Shown here: positions 9,660 to 22,345 of the stretch, piece by piece
How positions within the stretch are numbered: the first letter of the stretch is position 1
Layout of the letters: the number at the start of each line of letters is the position of its first letter
From: Parelaphostrongylus tenuis
Taxonomy: Eukaryota > Nematoda > Chromadorea > Rhabditida > Metastrongylidae
Length of the DNA stretch: 64,000 nucleotides
Direction of reading: 5' to 3'
Assembly: GCA_019055375.1 (NCBI GenBank)
Contig: JAHQIW010000085.1
Coordinates: 62,001-126,000 of the forward strand
The notes under the pieces: generated by a model
Database searches by the model: none
What the model saw: the letters and a program-made list of their open reading frames with translations, nothing else
Told to the model about the DNA's origin: nothing
Position numbers and translations under genes: made by a program

Positions 9660-12450
9660 GGAAGGAATAACAACATCGCGCAAGCTTTAGTTGAAGAAAA
9701 GGCCAGTTTGTAAGATATTCCCTTGAAGAATATTGGTCTAAATCTCTTTGCTATGAAGGAATGAAAGAACTGACGCGCCTTTTATGCGGTCAACTGGGAC
9801 CGTGTTTTTGATGCTCAACATCACTACTCACTGCACCAGCTATCCCTAAGACACATATTAACTCGTCCTACATTAATGTTCATGCATCTGGTGCTATTTC
9901 CTTTTGATGGTTGTTTGACAGCATAAATTTTGGTAACTCCGAAGAACCTAGTTCTTGGGAGATCTTCAAACAATGGTGGAAGAGCGAAATGAAGACTATG
10001 TGTTGCACTCACAAGGTGGCGCCTAGTTAGGGCTCCAAACTAGGATAATTTGGCAACACTAATTGAAAATGATGGCCTAGTCTTGTAAAACGATAGAATA
10101 AAGTTGTCCTTCCACAATTTGGGTGCAAAAAAATCCAAAAATCTTTGCAAAATAGAGAGAATTCTTTTGAAAAGAAAACAAAAATCGCGCCCTTTCGACG
10201 CAGCTTTGAGATCGGTGGGCGCAGCGCGATGGGAGAGACTTGATCTTGTGCGCCGAGTGTGAAACTCAATCCCATTGCTGTCACTAAAGCGTACTGAGAA
10301 GACCTTTTCAGAAATCAAGTGCGGTCCAAATCCAAAATTCATACCATCCCATAACCATTAGAAATGTGAAAAAAGAGGGGAAGGTTTTGTTCCCAAAGAG
10401 TTGAAAATGAATCGAGAAGTAGATGTTCTACTCTATGATACTGCTCTGATTTATTTCCATAGATTTTTTTTAATGAGTCTATAAAAAAGTATAGCATGCA
10501 TCTTTATGATTTTCGACGGTTTTACCCACCTCATCAGTATCACAAACCCCATACTAAAAGTAGCAGCGGGGTAGTAATTTGATTTAATATATGATCACAT
10601 TGTCCTAAAATGGCCATTTACTTCTAAATAAGGGGCTTTCTTAGAGTATAAATTCAGCCACATGATGTTTAATAAGTCGATGAACACGAAAAGTCTCATC
10701 TGGCTTATGCAGTGACATGTGGACCCATCAATTTCTCAAGCAGCGTTTATTGCTATATATGTAGCAATCCGATCCCAATTTATCCATCTTTAAGAAGTGT
10801 AAGTCTTCGTTATTTTGGAATTGCTGCTATAGTCAAGGAGCTCGTGTATAAAATTGAGTGCTTTTCACCACTATGCCACATTCCTAATGGTCCTCATAAT
10901 GAGATTATGAGTGATAAATGGTGAAGAACCAAAGTGTGGACAAAGGTAATTCACAACTGATACTCATACAAATAATTGGTTTTTGTTTTATACTTAGTGA
11001 TTCCGATATAGACATAGGAGAATAGCAAATGTACATTTCAACAAGTACACACTAATTTCGCTGCCTCTTTGTATTTGGATTTTACTTAAAAGTGAAAATT
11101 TCGATACGTGTAGGAATTATGGGTGCATTTTGAGCTATTTGCATGTCAATGGCTCGTCGTCATCAATTTCTTGCTTCTTGTTGCTTGCCATAATTTCTAC
11201 TTGCTGCCTAATTTATCTTCAACGACAAGATATAATGTGAAATATAACTACCATAACGCTTAGATGCGAGCGAAAGTTCTAGCTGATGTATGTGCAATAA
11301 AATCGAACCACTTCTAATCGTTCCGGGCAACGCCACTTTGTATTAAATCATCAAAATCTCGCTCTAAAGTTGAATACCAAATCAGAAGATCAAGGGCTTG
11401 CAATAGAAATAGAAAATTAAAGGTTTGAAATAGAGTCTTTTAACATAGTCAGAAAACTTTTCATCGTCAAATAATCTTCAGGTTTTCCATTGCTTAATGA
11501 GTTTTAATATATCCCCTTCACTGTAAATCCTTTCTTGTTTTGATTTTACTCATTATTCAATCTATCGCTAACCTTTTTTTAGCTCCAAACAGCACTAAGA
11601 TTGATGAGGCAATTTTTTTTCCATTTTTGTTTTTCCTGGAACCTTCACTGTTCTCCTGGCTAATTGTCTGAATATCTTTCCCAGTATGAAATAACAATTA
11701 TCGTCATGGGAGCTCATAGAAAATAATATGAATTTTTTGAATGATTCATGCTGGCATTATAAAAGGCTATATGACGTCCAAAAAATGATGATTATGACCT
11801 TGTTCATCTATTTCTGATTCTTTACATGACCTGCATTCAGATTTGTCGCGTGTATTCAGGCACTTGTATTCGATTCGTTCCCTCGCAAACGACATCCACG
11901 ATTTTCTTTAAACCTCTGAGTGTTGATTTTGTCTTTGCTCCATGATTTTTGACTTCTTTATGAATTTCATTGGTAACCGATCTAGTGATTCTCCCATGGA
12001 ATTCTTAGTTGTGCTAGGACGTCTTCGTGTAGACTGCAGAAAATGAGTTGATTGCAGAGAAATCTGTTCACCAGCTTCACTATCAAGGTTCATTACCACC
12101 ACTGCGCAACGCTCCTTCGTAATATATTTGGCAAAGTATAAATATGTTTCTCGGTATATCAATATTTGTTCTAACTCTCATTACTCATAACAGTAATAAC
12201 GAGCTTATAACTTCCCATAGCCAAGATGGTATGAAGCGTGAATGTTTGAAACAATCGACATAATAGTTCACAAAAAATTGTTTTCGCACCCCTTAAATTA
12301 TCATTATAAGGCTTGACGAATTCTGTAAAATTATCTCAAATGTTCGACTCAAATGTCTCTCAAAACCTTGAGATGAGTGGAGAAATGCGAAATTTCTTAC
12401 AAACTATACTTTTTCTTAGTTTAAAGTTGTACGAGGTTGATAGGTCTCCT
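9660..12450. other. No supported gene; one hammerhead-like relic
   Basis: No exon with both a good frame and splice signals was seen. Paired minus-strand frames near 10027-10342 overlap each other and look like chance. The minus-strand 84-codon frame at 11908-12162 has no recognisable motif. The only structured item is the motif at 10506-10543. Confidence 0.4.
10506..10543 (-). ncRNA. Hammerhead-like relic lacking stem III
   Basis: The minus strand reads GUGAUA, CUGAUGA, a stem II that can pair (GG.GG with CC.UC, some wobbles), GAAA, then AUCAU. The core and GAAA are intact, but the short palindrome that forms stem III in the copies at 2542 and 3964 is missing, so the pairing back to GUGAUA starts with a mismatch. 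Read as a deletion derivative. Confidence 0.4.
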
Positions 12451-12867
12451 TTCTCGAAATTTGATGGCTAACCTTTCGGCAGCCTCACCTTCGTCAGAGT
12501 CTCAACGTAATGGTTCTATTCGGTTATGAGGGGATAAATGAAAAACCGATCTTATACGCTGGACAGGAACTTTCATGGGAGTGTTAGTAACCATTCGAAA
12601 GTTGAGGCTCAAGCTACAACCCCACGTCGTCGGTCTTCGAAAAAGCCTTTTCTGATGTTGGTGTAAAAGGAGATTGTTTTTCCTCATTAGAACGATGTCA
12701 TCAGCAGAGCGAAATGATGCAATTGGCGACCTTCACTCCCATATTCTCCCACTCTAATGTTCGCATCACCCTTTTGGAAAGTGACAATGAATACTTTAAG
12801 CGAGATGGCATCGCCTTCTCAAACCTTTCTTTTAACATCGACAAAATCACTTCTTCTCATAAATTTT

Positions 12868-13945
12868 AGCACGAGTGCAATATACACCGAATTTATTAAC
12901 AAGAAATAATCAAAATTATACGATTTTGGTATCATTCTACTGCGCATATTTTTGCGAACATTTAATATACAAGCTCATCATTTGTATCACCTGTCGTCCC
13001 GTTGATCGTCGAGTGACTCGAGCGGGTGCCAGCAACACTTCCATTTTTCGCTATCGCGTGCAAGAGTAGCTCAGTGGGTCCTCCTCACTCTGGGGAGTCA
13101 ATAGGCATCATGTTTTTCTTCTATGCCTTTCGTGAAGAAAGCGGACCATTGGGTCGGTGGTCTTATTGTAGAGCGCTTGATGTGCGAGACATTCAGTCGG
13201 CAACGACCCTCGTCCTTCGGTTGTCGTTGAAGCGCATCACGTGTCCAGCCCACCTTATTTTTTGTATCCTGGCGTGTAGGACGGCTTCTCTGATTTTCGA
13301 TCGTTGACGTAGGTCGGAACTTCAGATTCTTTCTCTAATTTGCGAGATACGGGATACTCCCAGCATCGACCTTACGACCGCGCGTTCAATAACGCCGTGA
13401 TCTTCAGCACGCTAATGTAGCGACCAGGTTTTTTACTACATACGTAACAGCAGGCTTACAATTGCTCATACTTCGTTCAATATAGGACTGTCTTGGGAAC
13501 AAATTCCCTTGATACTCCTGCACGAATGCAGTGCATGGAAAAACGCTAGTGATGCGGCGCACAAGAAGAATAGAGCTCCTATGAACGGCCCGAGTTAATT
13601 GATCCTCCAAACTGTTCTATTCAACTTTGAGATTTACAAACTAATTTCTAGCCGTCTTTTCTGCAACCGTATGATCACCGCGAGCTCCATTATTCTTTCG
13701 CGTCGCTTCAGTGGCATTTTTCCCTACGCGCCATTCGTGCATGAGCAACAAGCAAATTTATTCTCAAAACAGCTCCATCTTGAAGCACGTATAGGCAGGT
13801 TGTATACCAGAATTTTCACAAGAAAATGCGCAATTGAACTAAAATTGTGCAATTTTATTTGCTTCTGGTTAATGAGTTTGGTGTTTATCACTCTCGAGCC
13901 AAAACATATGAGAAGGGCTAACATTATCGCTATAGAACGGCGATA
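12868..13945. mobile_element. Mariner-type MITE, itself interrupted
   Basis: The left arm at 12868-12977 (ttttagcacgagtgcaatat, then atttattaacaagaa) matches the ends of the MITEs at 30339, 34324 and 48528. The body resumes near 13455 and ends with a gtttatcactctcgagccaaaac block near 13880-13905. The stretch between (12978-13455) is an RTE tail. The flanks are the two halves of the larger RTE copy. Confidence 0.6.
12978..13455 (-). mobile_element. 5'-truncated RTE tail nested in MITE
   Basis: Closely parallels 7780-8230: the stretch gtcgagtgactcgagcgggt, the ctatcgcgtg..agag block, and the gtgtccagcccaccttattt block occur in the same order. It encodes the RT C-terminus (minus strand) with stops. 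It lies between the two arms of the MITE at 12868-13945. Confidence 0.7.
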
Positions 13946-14158
13946 TTTTAATTGCAAAATCTTTGTATGCCTCACAGAAGTATGTACCGAGTAGGGGCGC
14001 CCTGGCTGTCTATAACCTCTATGGCTGCTTCTGTTTTTGCTAAGCCAAAATCTTGCTTCACATCAATGAAAAAAGGACAGAGCGATTTCTTGTACTCTCG
14101 TAAAACTTAAATGAGTCTTTGGATCGCGTGGACTGTGTTTCACTGCACTAAATCCGTT

Positions 14159-14350
14159 TCAAAACCCTGCTTGCTCGCATAGCTGTCCTTTGTCCAGTGT
14201 TTTGTCAATCCCTTCTACGGTGATTAGAGTGAAAAGTTTATAAACGACGAACAGCAAACAGATTGGGCAATAGTTGCCGATTTCGTGAAGCTCCTTCTTC
14301 TCAAACCATAACGCGGTCTTGCTAGTTTTCCATTGACTAGGACCTTGCAT
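14159..14350 (-). pseudogene. RTE reverse transcriptase N-terminal remnant
   Basis: A 63-codon frame reads PSQWKTSKTALWFEKKE, then IGNYCPICLLFVVYKLFT and DKGQLCEQAGF, the RT fingers region (normally WKTSKTVLLFKKGD, NYRPI, and EQAGF). Continues in other frames to about 13980 with the conserved YRVGAPW-like block. Confidence 0.8.
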
Positions 14351-15178
14351 TCTGACAGGTAACGAGTGATGAGTCGAGTTGGTGTTTTGATGAAGACTAT
14401 TGACAGGTTCTCAAGTGTTCCGGTCAGACCCTGGTCGGATGTGGGAGGTAAAATCGATGAAACTAAAAATTTTCTTTTTTTTTACATGACGGTAAGAAGA
14501 CGTGGCTATTGAAGACATGCGGGGAGTAACTGTGAATGAATTTCTTCACCGCCCTTCTGGAAAGTGGAATTGATACATCAGGGCGTTAGAGTGCAATTAT
14601 CCTGGTCTTGTAATTTGCGGAGCTCAGTTGGACTTTGCGAGTCTTTTTCCGGCTTTTGCAGCTTTAACCAACTGATAGAAAAAAAACACCTATTTCCCTT
14701 TTTAAACTTACTTTCATTAAATCTCTACAGCTTTTGCAGTTTGGACATAAGATTTCTGCTGCCCGTGCTGATACGAGGCCACTTTTGCGTTCTATGTCAA
14801 CAAGTCTTTCCTTGGACCTCTATTAGACTTTGAACTCTCGGTTTCCCATAGGGCTAGCCTGAAGATGTTAGATAAGGCGATCACATTCTTTGTCGATACT
14901 GTTAGTGACAGTATCTTTCCAAGTGCACGTCGGTGATCTGAATGAATCTGTTCGAATTTATCGGCATTGTCATCATTTCACGAAGGCTGGAACATTTTTC
15001 TATAGAGGCAATAGTCTGGTACCGTGTAGATTTTTGAAGCATTAGTGACATTGGCTAAGTAAAACCTTTGATTTCGTAAGATGTCATTCATTTTATTATG
15101 GCGCTCTTCACTGGAAGACTTCCACATCTATCGTTGCGAGTGGGAGGAATTGCCTCTTACCATGGGCGGTTGGTGCCA

Positions 15179-15786
15179 TCATGATAAACTCAGCCTCCCA
15201 CCTTTTTCGTCCCATTCTAGTTCATAAGTTCCAATGTGACGTCCTTCAAACATTCCTCTAGGCCAACTTTTGCGTGAAAATTTCCACCGATAACTTTGAA
15301 GAATGTATAGTCCTCTTTTAAGAACTTTCAAGGTGTCCATGTACAATGCTTCGACTTCGTCTACTTCACAGCTAGATGTCGGTGCGTAAGCAATGGAGAT
15401 GGCCAGATCTGACATTGATTCACATTGTTTTAGGCGCAGTCGGCCGACCTGACTGACTATGGAACTGTGACATCCTTGAATGAATTGATGTTCATAGTTG
15501 GGCTCGTTGATGACAGCGTCACTGTGGCGGGTACATCTACAATCACATTATTCTCCAATGCCGTAGACAGCGTGAAATAAGCTGCGCCTTCTCGTCTTAG
15601 CCAGGCCGATGACGTCGTATCTTGTTTTAATGCTTGCATCAATAGATCCTCTGTAGAAGATTTGTATGCAAGTGTACGTGTATAATAGGTACATGTGATG
15701 ACCTCAGTCCGTCGTGGATTCGGTAGCCTCGTTTGGATCCAAGATCTTGACAGCCCTCTCAGTGCTCGTCTTTCCATCGCTGCCAT
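15179..15786 (-). pseudogene. RTE endonuclease domain remnant
   Basis: Minus-strand frames contain VITCTYYTRTLAYKSSTEDL (start of the endonuclease fold) and, further along, ISIAYAPTSSCEVDEVEALY and HIGTYELEWDEKGGRLS, the order found in RTE endonucleases. At least one frame change separates the blocks near 15420-15640. Non-functional. Confidence 0.75.
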
Positions 15787-15799
15787 ATCGAGGTCTCTT

Positions 15800-17040
15800 A
15801 CATGGTCAGGAGAAGGGAGCCAGTTTTCGTTGCTGTTTTAAGCTTTTTATACCTGAAGCATAGCTTACTAAACTCTGAATATGGAAGCTGGGCATTCACG
15901 GGTGGTTTCGTAGTCTATTCCAGTAGTACACATAGAAAGTCGGCATTGATTGTCGGCTTATTGTCGAGCACTTTCCGAAACAGCACTTCTACCAATCTCG
16001 AAACCGAGAGCACAAACTGTAGCGGTGTAGTGGTCAATCGATGCATGAAGTAGCTTTCGAAACATCATTTTGCTTTACCCATTTCATTTACATGGCAAAT
16101 GGCAATAAAAATAGAAGAGAACTGAGTAAAACTTTAGTGCAGAAGGAAATTATGGGACGGCGCAATCCAAAAAGCCTATAAGGGACAACCTCATTTCTTA
16201 GCCACCAATTTTTTCATAAACTGCTTAAGCAATATTTATTCATATCCATAGTTATTTTCAAACTGTTGTGCCTCAACGCGTTTGATTTTTTAATTGTTAG
16301 ATACAAACTGCAATACACGATCTACCCACTTTGCGCGCGCCGAATCCCTCGTACCTCTAAGGCTACAAAGAATTGGTGCACATTCATTGAGCTTCCTTCC
16401 ATGTGCCCAAATATAAACTTAGTCTGTGATAAATCACTATCATAATATGTAACCCTGTACACAAGGCATATCCAATAGATTAAGTTTGCCACAAGCCTTT
16501 CTGATTTCTGCCTTTCTATGATATGATTCCAAAAAGTCAAGCTGATTTGTATGTTATTTTGACAACTGTGCTAGTATTCACTATGATCAAATACAATTTG
16601 ATTATCTGAAAACATATTTGATAGTGTGTTACGTTGAATTTTGAGGGACGTTTGAAAAACGGTTGAATAAAAACGTACTGCTATATGTGTTTTATCAGCC
16701 ATCGAGCATTAGACTGTAAATCACCGCAATGTCAAGTGGTCTTTTCACTCGGCGTTCATTGTAATATGTTTGACCCCGATACCGTCAGTTGTAGAGGCTC
16801 GATTAATTCGAAAAGCACCGTGCTGTTGGTGGACTTTCTAGAAAACCGAAGCGTACGTCTAGGATTAAAAATGCTATATCGTGCCTCTGAAGGACTTCAA
16901 ATATACCACCAGATTATATTGAATTTTAAGCGAGGTATCAAAAACAGTCGAATAAAAACGAACTTGAATGTTGTAGCATTTGGCCAGTTGAAATAACATG
17001 ACGACAATTAGCACTAATTCAGTCAATAATTCCTGATTTT
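15800..17040. other. No supported gene
   Basis: A plus-strand frame at 15802-16053 and a minus-strand frame at 16322-16540 are open but have no splice context or family motif. Nothing else structured was seen. Confidence 0.35.
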
Positions 17041-17043
17041 CTT

Positions 17044-17864
17044 CTTTAAGCCAAACACGAGGTGTTACATTAATCTTTATTTAACAGCTGTCGTTTGCCA
17101 GTTCGCCTTCTTCAGAGCCTGGCGAGGTCAAATTGTCTGCAATCCAGTTAGACAAACACCTCCACTACTCCCTTAGAAAAAATCACCAGACCTAAATTTC
17201 AATCGCATCAAGCACAAAGTCAACTCTCAACATACTCGCCGTTTTTTATGTGTGCTCCATTGAATGATTCAAGTGGAGTTCACCGCAAGGACATCACATA
17301 GGCTTGTAATGCACTCTACCCATCAAACATCAGTCTTATATACTGTCAAATCAGGAGTGATAACGAGGCATTCCTCCTTGCGGTTTGTAGTCGGATTGGT
17401 GATGTTAATCCAAAGTGTTTCCAGAATTTTCCGCGCTGATGTTTTTTGTTCCTGCGCAAGGATGGTGATTTCAATCTCAAAATCAACTCCGTCGTGTTTC
17501 TGTTCTCTATGCGTCCTTAGCTGGAGGTATGCCTCGTTATCACTCGTGATATGAGTCAGTGTTCAAGATTGTTATTTTGATGGGTAGGGTGCAATACGAG
17601 CCTATGTGATGTCGTTCCGGTGATCTCCACTTGGATCATTCAGTGGAACATATATAAAAAGCGGTGAGTATGTTGAGAGTTGATTTCATGCTCAATGCGA
17701 CTGAAATCTAGGTCTGGTGATTTATTCTAAGGCAGTAATGGAGGTGTTTGACTGATTGGATTGCAGACATTTTGACCTTTCCAGGTTGTGAAGAGGGCGA
17801 ACTGCCGAAACGTCAGCTGCTGAATGAAGATTAATGTGACACCTCGTGTTTGGCTCAAAGAGGA
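17044..17864. mobile_element. Penelope-like element, head-to-head inverted copies
   Basis: Two arms of about 340 bp face each other (17044-17385 and 17520-17864). The outer ends share aagccaaacacgaggtgt and its complement. The central minus-strand frame (about 17545-17345) reads QLRTHREQKHDGVDFEIEIT and NPTTNRKEECLVIT, the C-terminal part of the GIY-YIG endonuclease of nematode Penelope-like elements. Each arm carries a hammerhead-like string: 17086-17119 on the minus strand and 17784-17819 on the plus strand (GUGAAGA, GGC..GCC, GAAACGUC, AGC). Penelope-like elements are known to have terminal repeats in either orientation and hammerhead motifs. Confidence 0.7.
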
Positions 17865-18019
17865 AAATTAGGAATTATATTGAAGCATGCCGAGTTCAAT
17901 AGAAAGTCGGTCTTGGGAATTGTCTGTCATTAATCCTAATCGAGCAACCAGTGGTGTTGAGTAATTCGCTGATTATCTTGAGAGGTGTTAAAGATGACTA
18001 AATCGCCAGTAACACGCCT

Positions 18020-18460
18020 TATGTTGCTTGTCCATTAAGTCAAGCGAGCGCCAGTAAAGTCTTCATTCACCCCTGCGCATGCGAGAATGGCCCAACGGGT
18101 TCTGTTCACTCTGGAGACTCGTTAAACGTCATATTTCTTTTTCTGGATTTTTGAGAGAAAACTTAATCACCTCTTCGATGGTCTTCGTGCTCTGCGCTTT
18201 CAAATCCGGCGGGACCCAGCTGCAAAGGAGTCTTAGGTCTGAGTTTTCTTTGAGAAGTATCGCGTGACAGCCAACCTCATTTTCGCCATGGCATGCAGGT
18301 GTCATTCTTGATCTCTAGGCTCTCTGGCTGTCGTTGTCATGAGTATGAATTTCGAATTTCCTGTCCTACTTGAGTGGCACTTGCCATTCCCAACATCATC
18401 TTCTCGATAGCTTCGATAGCCTTGGATGATTGTTTATCCTGTCCAAGTAAAGGCACTGCT
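18020..18460 (-). mobile_element. Diverged RTE retrotransposon fragment
   Basis: Blocks occur in the same order as in 7790-8190: the gcgagcgccag / ctgcgcatgcga / gcccaacgggt / ctctggaga series, then a tcgcgtgacagccaacctcatttt block. Frames are broken. This is the RT C-terminal region of the same family, older than the copy at 7700. Confidence 0.55.
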
Positions 18461-18904
18461 TACTGTAGATGTGTTAAGGCAAAAATCAGAGGATTAGACA
18501 AATTTAAAAAAGTAAATTGATTTATTTCTTGCATGATTAAGCTGCCAATTATTTAAAGTGGAGTATGGTTTTGACATTTTCTTGATAGATAGGCTTTTTG
18601 AAAATTTGTTTGTTTTTAGTGTTTTTAGCAGTGTTGTGATAACCAATTATACATTCAGAAAATTGTGCTAAGTCCCGCCTAACATTGAGTTTGTTGCTTA
18701 GCACTTAATTCTCTTCGGTTTATAAACAGAACACTATAGCACTGTTAGAAATAGTAAAAACAAAGAAATCTTAAAGAATATATAAGTACATAATGGCTTC
18801 GACTTAACTGAGTTTGATGCGAATCGCTCATTCAACCAAATCTGTGAAACGTCAGCTGTTTATGGCTACGATAAGATATACCGGAAGAAGAGTGGTGGCA
18901 AACT

Positions 18905-18985
18905 GGTGTTCTCTGTGGTGTAGTGGTAGAACGTCCCCGATATGAGTGAGACGTGAGTTCGACCCGCCCAAGGTGGGATTTGCTT
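18905..18985 (+). repeat. tRNA-like SINE head
   Basis: A-box-like tgtggtgtagtggtaga followed by a B-box-like gagttcgaccc about 45 bases on. It matches the units at 4626-4700 and 51196-51275. No complete cloverleaf. Confidence 0.45.
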
Positions 18986-18989
18986 ACGA

Positions 18990-21215
18990 CTCAATTTTAC
19001 TTGATCAACCTTTTATTTTTGCTCCAAAAAAGCAGATAAATAAGGCACCTATGTACCATTTCATCTTAGCTAAAACTATGGAATTTTTTAACACTCTACG
19101 CACATCGTCTGTCAAAATCATCATTAAAGTTTGAGAAAAGCTGACGCTTTCATTTGAAAATTCAAATTAAAAGCAATGATTAACGGTTCGTTCACGAAAA
19201 TATGACGCTTCTGTGTCACTTGAAGAAGTGACGAGCTGGATGAACATTTCGGCATGCAAAAAGGCGAATGCGAGTTTAACGGACGCCGCTTACAATTTCT
19301 TGGTAATTAGTGAGATTTTCAATGATCTGCTATGAATGAGGAGTGCATACATAGTAGTAAGAAGTGCCATGTGATGCAGCGTGGTAATTGGCTTGATCCG
19401 GCCCCGCGAGCAAAGCACACTCTCCGTCCCTTCGAACTAGGCAAATGTCCACCAGATTTTATAGTTAGGTATCAGCACTACGTTGAACATCCGTAGGCCT
19501 CTGTAAGTCACTATATGGGCCTTAGGGAAAGTCATTCACCATTACGTTGCCTAACGAACATGCATATTAGCGTATCTGGAAGGAAGTTCTCATCGCCGGT
19601 TTTATCTATATCCTTATCTTTACATTGACCGAAGAGTATTGAATGTTTTCGTTGCCAAATCTTCGTCAAAATTTCAAAATTCCCACCGATAATATTCCGA
19701 TTTTTTAATATCAAGTAGACGTATTTCTTTAATGGTGATGCAGAGACATCCATCTCTATTTGTTTACGCTGCAGCCGAACGTGGGATGGGGGGCGCTTCA
19801 TGGTCGATGGTGTTGATCTCAGGAGACTCGTTATCCAATCACGCATAATGCAATCCAAGTGCAGCTCATTAGACTCTACGAAAAATCGTTGACCTTGACC
19901 AGAAACGTCCCAAGTGTAATTTTGCTACGAGCGCGTAAAGCTTGCTGCGTTGTTCTAGCCATTTTTACGATATACGACAACACTCACGAGGGTACCACGC
20001 CTTCTTACACATGAATATGCACATATGCCCACCTGTGCACAATTCTGTTCGACTACAGGTGCACCTTAGCGGATTCGTTACCAGGTGTGCGGCAAATATA
20101 ATTTGACTTTATTCTCACGTCTCATAATTTTCGGCTTTCGTCCTTCTTTCATCCAGTTCGCTGTTTTTTGAGCGAGATAAATTTCGTATTCCAATTAACT
20201 TTGGAAAAGTTTTGTGTTCCGAACAACATCAGTGAAAATTTTTCTCCAAATTACATCAGAGAAAATGTAATCAAAATCGGCACGACAATCTAACCGCGTC
20301 CGAGTTAAAATGGATTCAACCGAATGTTTTCGTGTTTCTTAAACGTATTTCACACCACATTTATTTATTCTATTGTGTAGTAATTCTAAGTAAAGGCAAC
20401 ATTTTTGCGGAACGTGTGTAGCACACTGGTTGAACATTACATACGACTCAAGTATTCGCTGGTTCAATCTTGCTCTCTGAACTCACCGAATCCCCTTACT
20501 TGAGAAGCTATACTTGCTAGGGATATTTAAAAATAACGTCTAATTTGCCATTGAGCCAAAAACTCATTTTACGACGCCAAGTATGCAGCCAATCACCTTT
20601 ACAATGATGCGAATTGACTTGAATATATGACTCCCCGCTATGTGACTGATCTATACCTGGCGCTTTAGCGCTCTATTTTCGATAGCATTTCTGAAAATTA
20701 AAGTGTTAATTCGCTGTTCCAGCAAGATCTTCGCCATTTTTCACTTTTCACTCTCCTATTTTTTTCCTTTTTCTTTTTGCAGCGAACTTCAGTTTATGAA
20801 AATGTTCTCAGTGAGACGGACGAGATTACTTAAGTGGTTTGCAAACTAATAAATCTCTGAGTAATTACGTAATTAATCTCCGTATAGCATATTCTCATCC
20901 CATGGTAAATTAAATATTGACATGCAATATGCTAAGGCGGCGAACGTAAAGGCGGCTGCCCCGGTTGGTTCCTCAATGGGTGCACCACTGTCATACCCGC
21001 AACGGTCGCGCGGTTTTTCTAGTTTCTACAGTGCGGTAGACCTATATGTTTGATCAGAAAGAAAGCCTTAAAAGCGCAGAATATGAAGGATATAAAGGAT
21101 TTACAGAAATAATATTCCTTTCCACCCTTTTCTTTAACCCATGGCTTCTTCCTTTATTTTGTTTTTTTTTTTGTTTTGAAGCACACAATCTTATGGGTCA
21201 TTTTCGCTTCTCTGC
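18990..21215. other. No supported gene
   Basis: A minus-strand frame of 108 codons (19532-19858) lacks splice context and a recognisable motif. A faint tRNA-like head lies near 20410-20480 (ttgaacattac..ggttcaatctt). Otherwise AT-rich non-coding sequence. Confidence 0.35.
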
Positions 21216-21219
21216 TTGG

Positions 21220-21535
21220 AATTAATTCCACTTCTTCTAGTTTTTTACACTTCATTTGATCCGCCATCACAGTGTTCTTTTTTTCACTGTGCGAATCCCA
21301 GTACTTCTAGCACTCATTCGTTGCTGGTCTTCTTCTTGAACGTTGTAGAATACTGGTCGAGCGAGCCTCCTTGCAATCTCGAGGATAGCCTTGCTGTGAC
21401 GTTTCATGAGGCGTTTTTGTTGACTGCCGAAGAAAGTTGGGGAGAGGAGGGAAGGGGGGGGGGGGATGGAGCTCTGCTGCACACGCGCTTTGATGAGCAT
21501 CACAACCATTCGGGCACGACGCCCCACTTAATTCA
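21220..21535 (-). repeat. tRNA-derived SINE (family B)
   Basis: On the minus strand a head gtgcccgaatggttgtgatg is followed by a B-box-like region, a long body (gcaaggaggctcgctcgacc, tacaacgttcaagaa) and a tail gtactgggattcgca. The same parts occur in order at 41222-41465. A run of G (21455-21467) interrupts it. The open frames on both strands here are chance. Confidence 0.6.
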
Positions 21536-22104
21536 TTTATCAAAAGCATTTTTTTGGAAGTAAAAACTGCATCAGAAAATTTTATTGGAAAAAAAACGGA
21601 AACTTCTGAAGTTATTCAAGAAAAGAATAAAATCCTTCAGTGCATATTTTAGGACAATCTTACTTTTAGATTCAAATATTTCACATACACTAAAGTGCTC
21701 TAAGATATATATTATGTACATTTTAAGAGATTACTTTCCCCAATGTCAGTGCATATGCCTCATACTTATCATTTTTTTATTTGATCGCCTCATACTTATC
21801 ATTTTTCAATTTGATCTGATGAATCACCAAGTTGATGTCTATGAAATTTTAGTCTCTTATTCCGACTTTCAGACCCTCCACTTTTTATGTTCTTAATTTA
21901 TTGCATTTGAAGTAATTCATCCAAACAGAGCAGTTTTTCGATTGAATACGCTTTCAAATATATTTAAATGAATGTATTTAATTAGTTGAAGAATGACGAA
22001 AATCTTCCTGACTATTTACAGCTTATTTTATCCGTTTCTATTTAGGGAGGAGAAAATGTGAAATGCTGTTCGTTATTTCGAATTATTTTTTCCATATAAT
22101 GAGA

Positions 22105-22345
22105 ATATCGTGAAAGAGTTCCAGCTTCAAAAGAAATATTCAATTTCACGTGATCCTAATTCCTCATTGCTCCAACTTCGAGGCTGTAAAGGAATCGTGT
22201 CGACCAGCATTCTACGACATTCATTTAAAAAACAATCTCTAAGCAATCGAAGCAACACATGATTTGTTTGAAAACCTTTGTGAAGGATGAATACGAGGAA
22301 ATGGATCAAGTGCGAAATTACTGGGATCCACGCAGTAAATTATGG
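22105..22345 (+). repeat. SINE family B body fragment
   Basis: Shares with 22880-23100 and 29160-29350 the blocks ccagcattcta, acattcat, gaaaacctttgtgaaggatg, tgaatacgag and actgggatccacgcag. It lacks the tRNA-like head. Confidence 0.55.

Larger units (their letters stand above)
12690..15790 (-). mobile_element. RTE-type retrotransposon, near full length, decayed and interrupted
   Basis: Read on the minus strand, an apurinic-type endonuclease domain (15786-15179) is followed by RT motifs (14350-13980) and, after an interrupting insertion, the RT palm with SADDIVL (12870-12690). Many stops and frame changes show it is dead. The body is split by a mariner-type MITE (12868-13945), itself carrying a second RTE fragment (12978-13455). 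Confidence 0.8.

Noticed and set aside
17264..17554. 96-codon plus-strand frame
   Set aside because: It is the antisense of the Penelope-like GIY-YIG remnant.
21216..21563. Open frames of 80-115 codons on both strands
   Set aside because: They lie in a SINE copy shared with 41222-41465 and contain a poly-G run.
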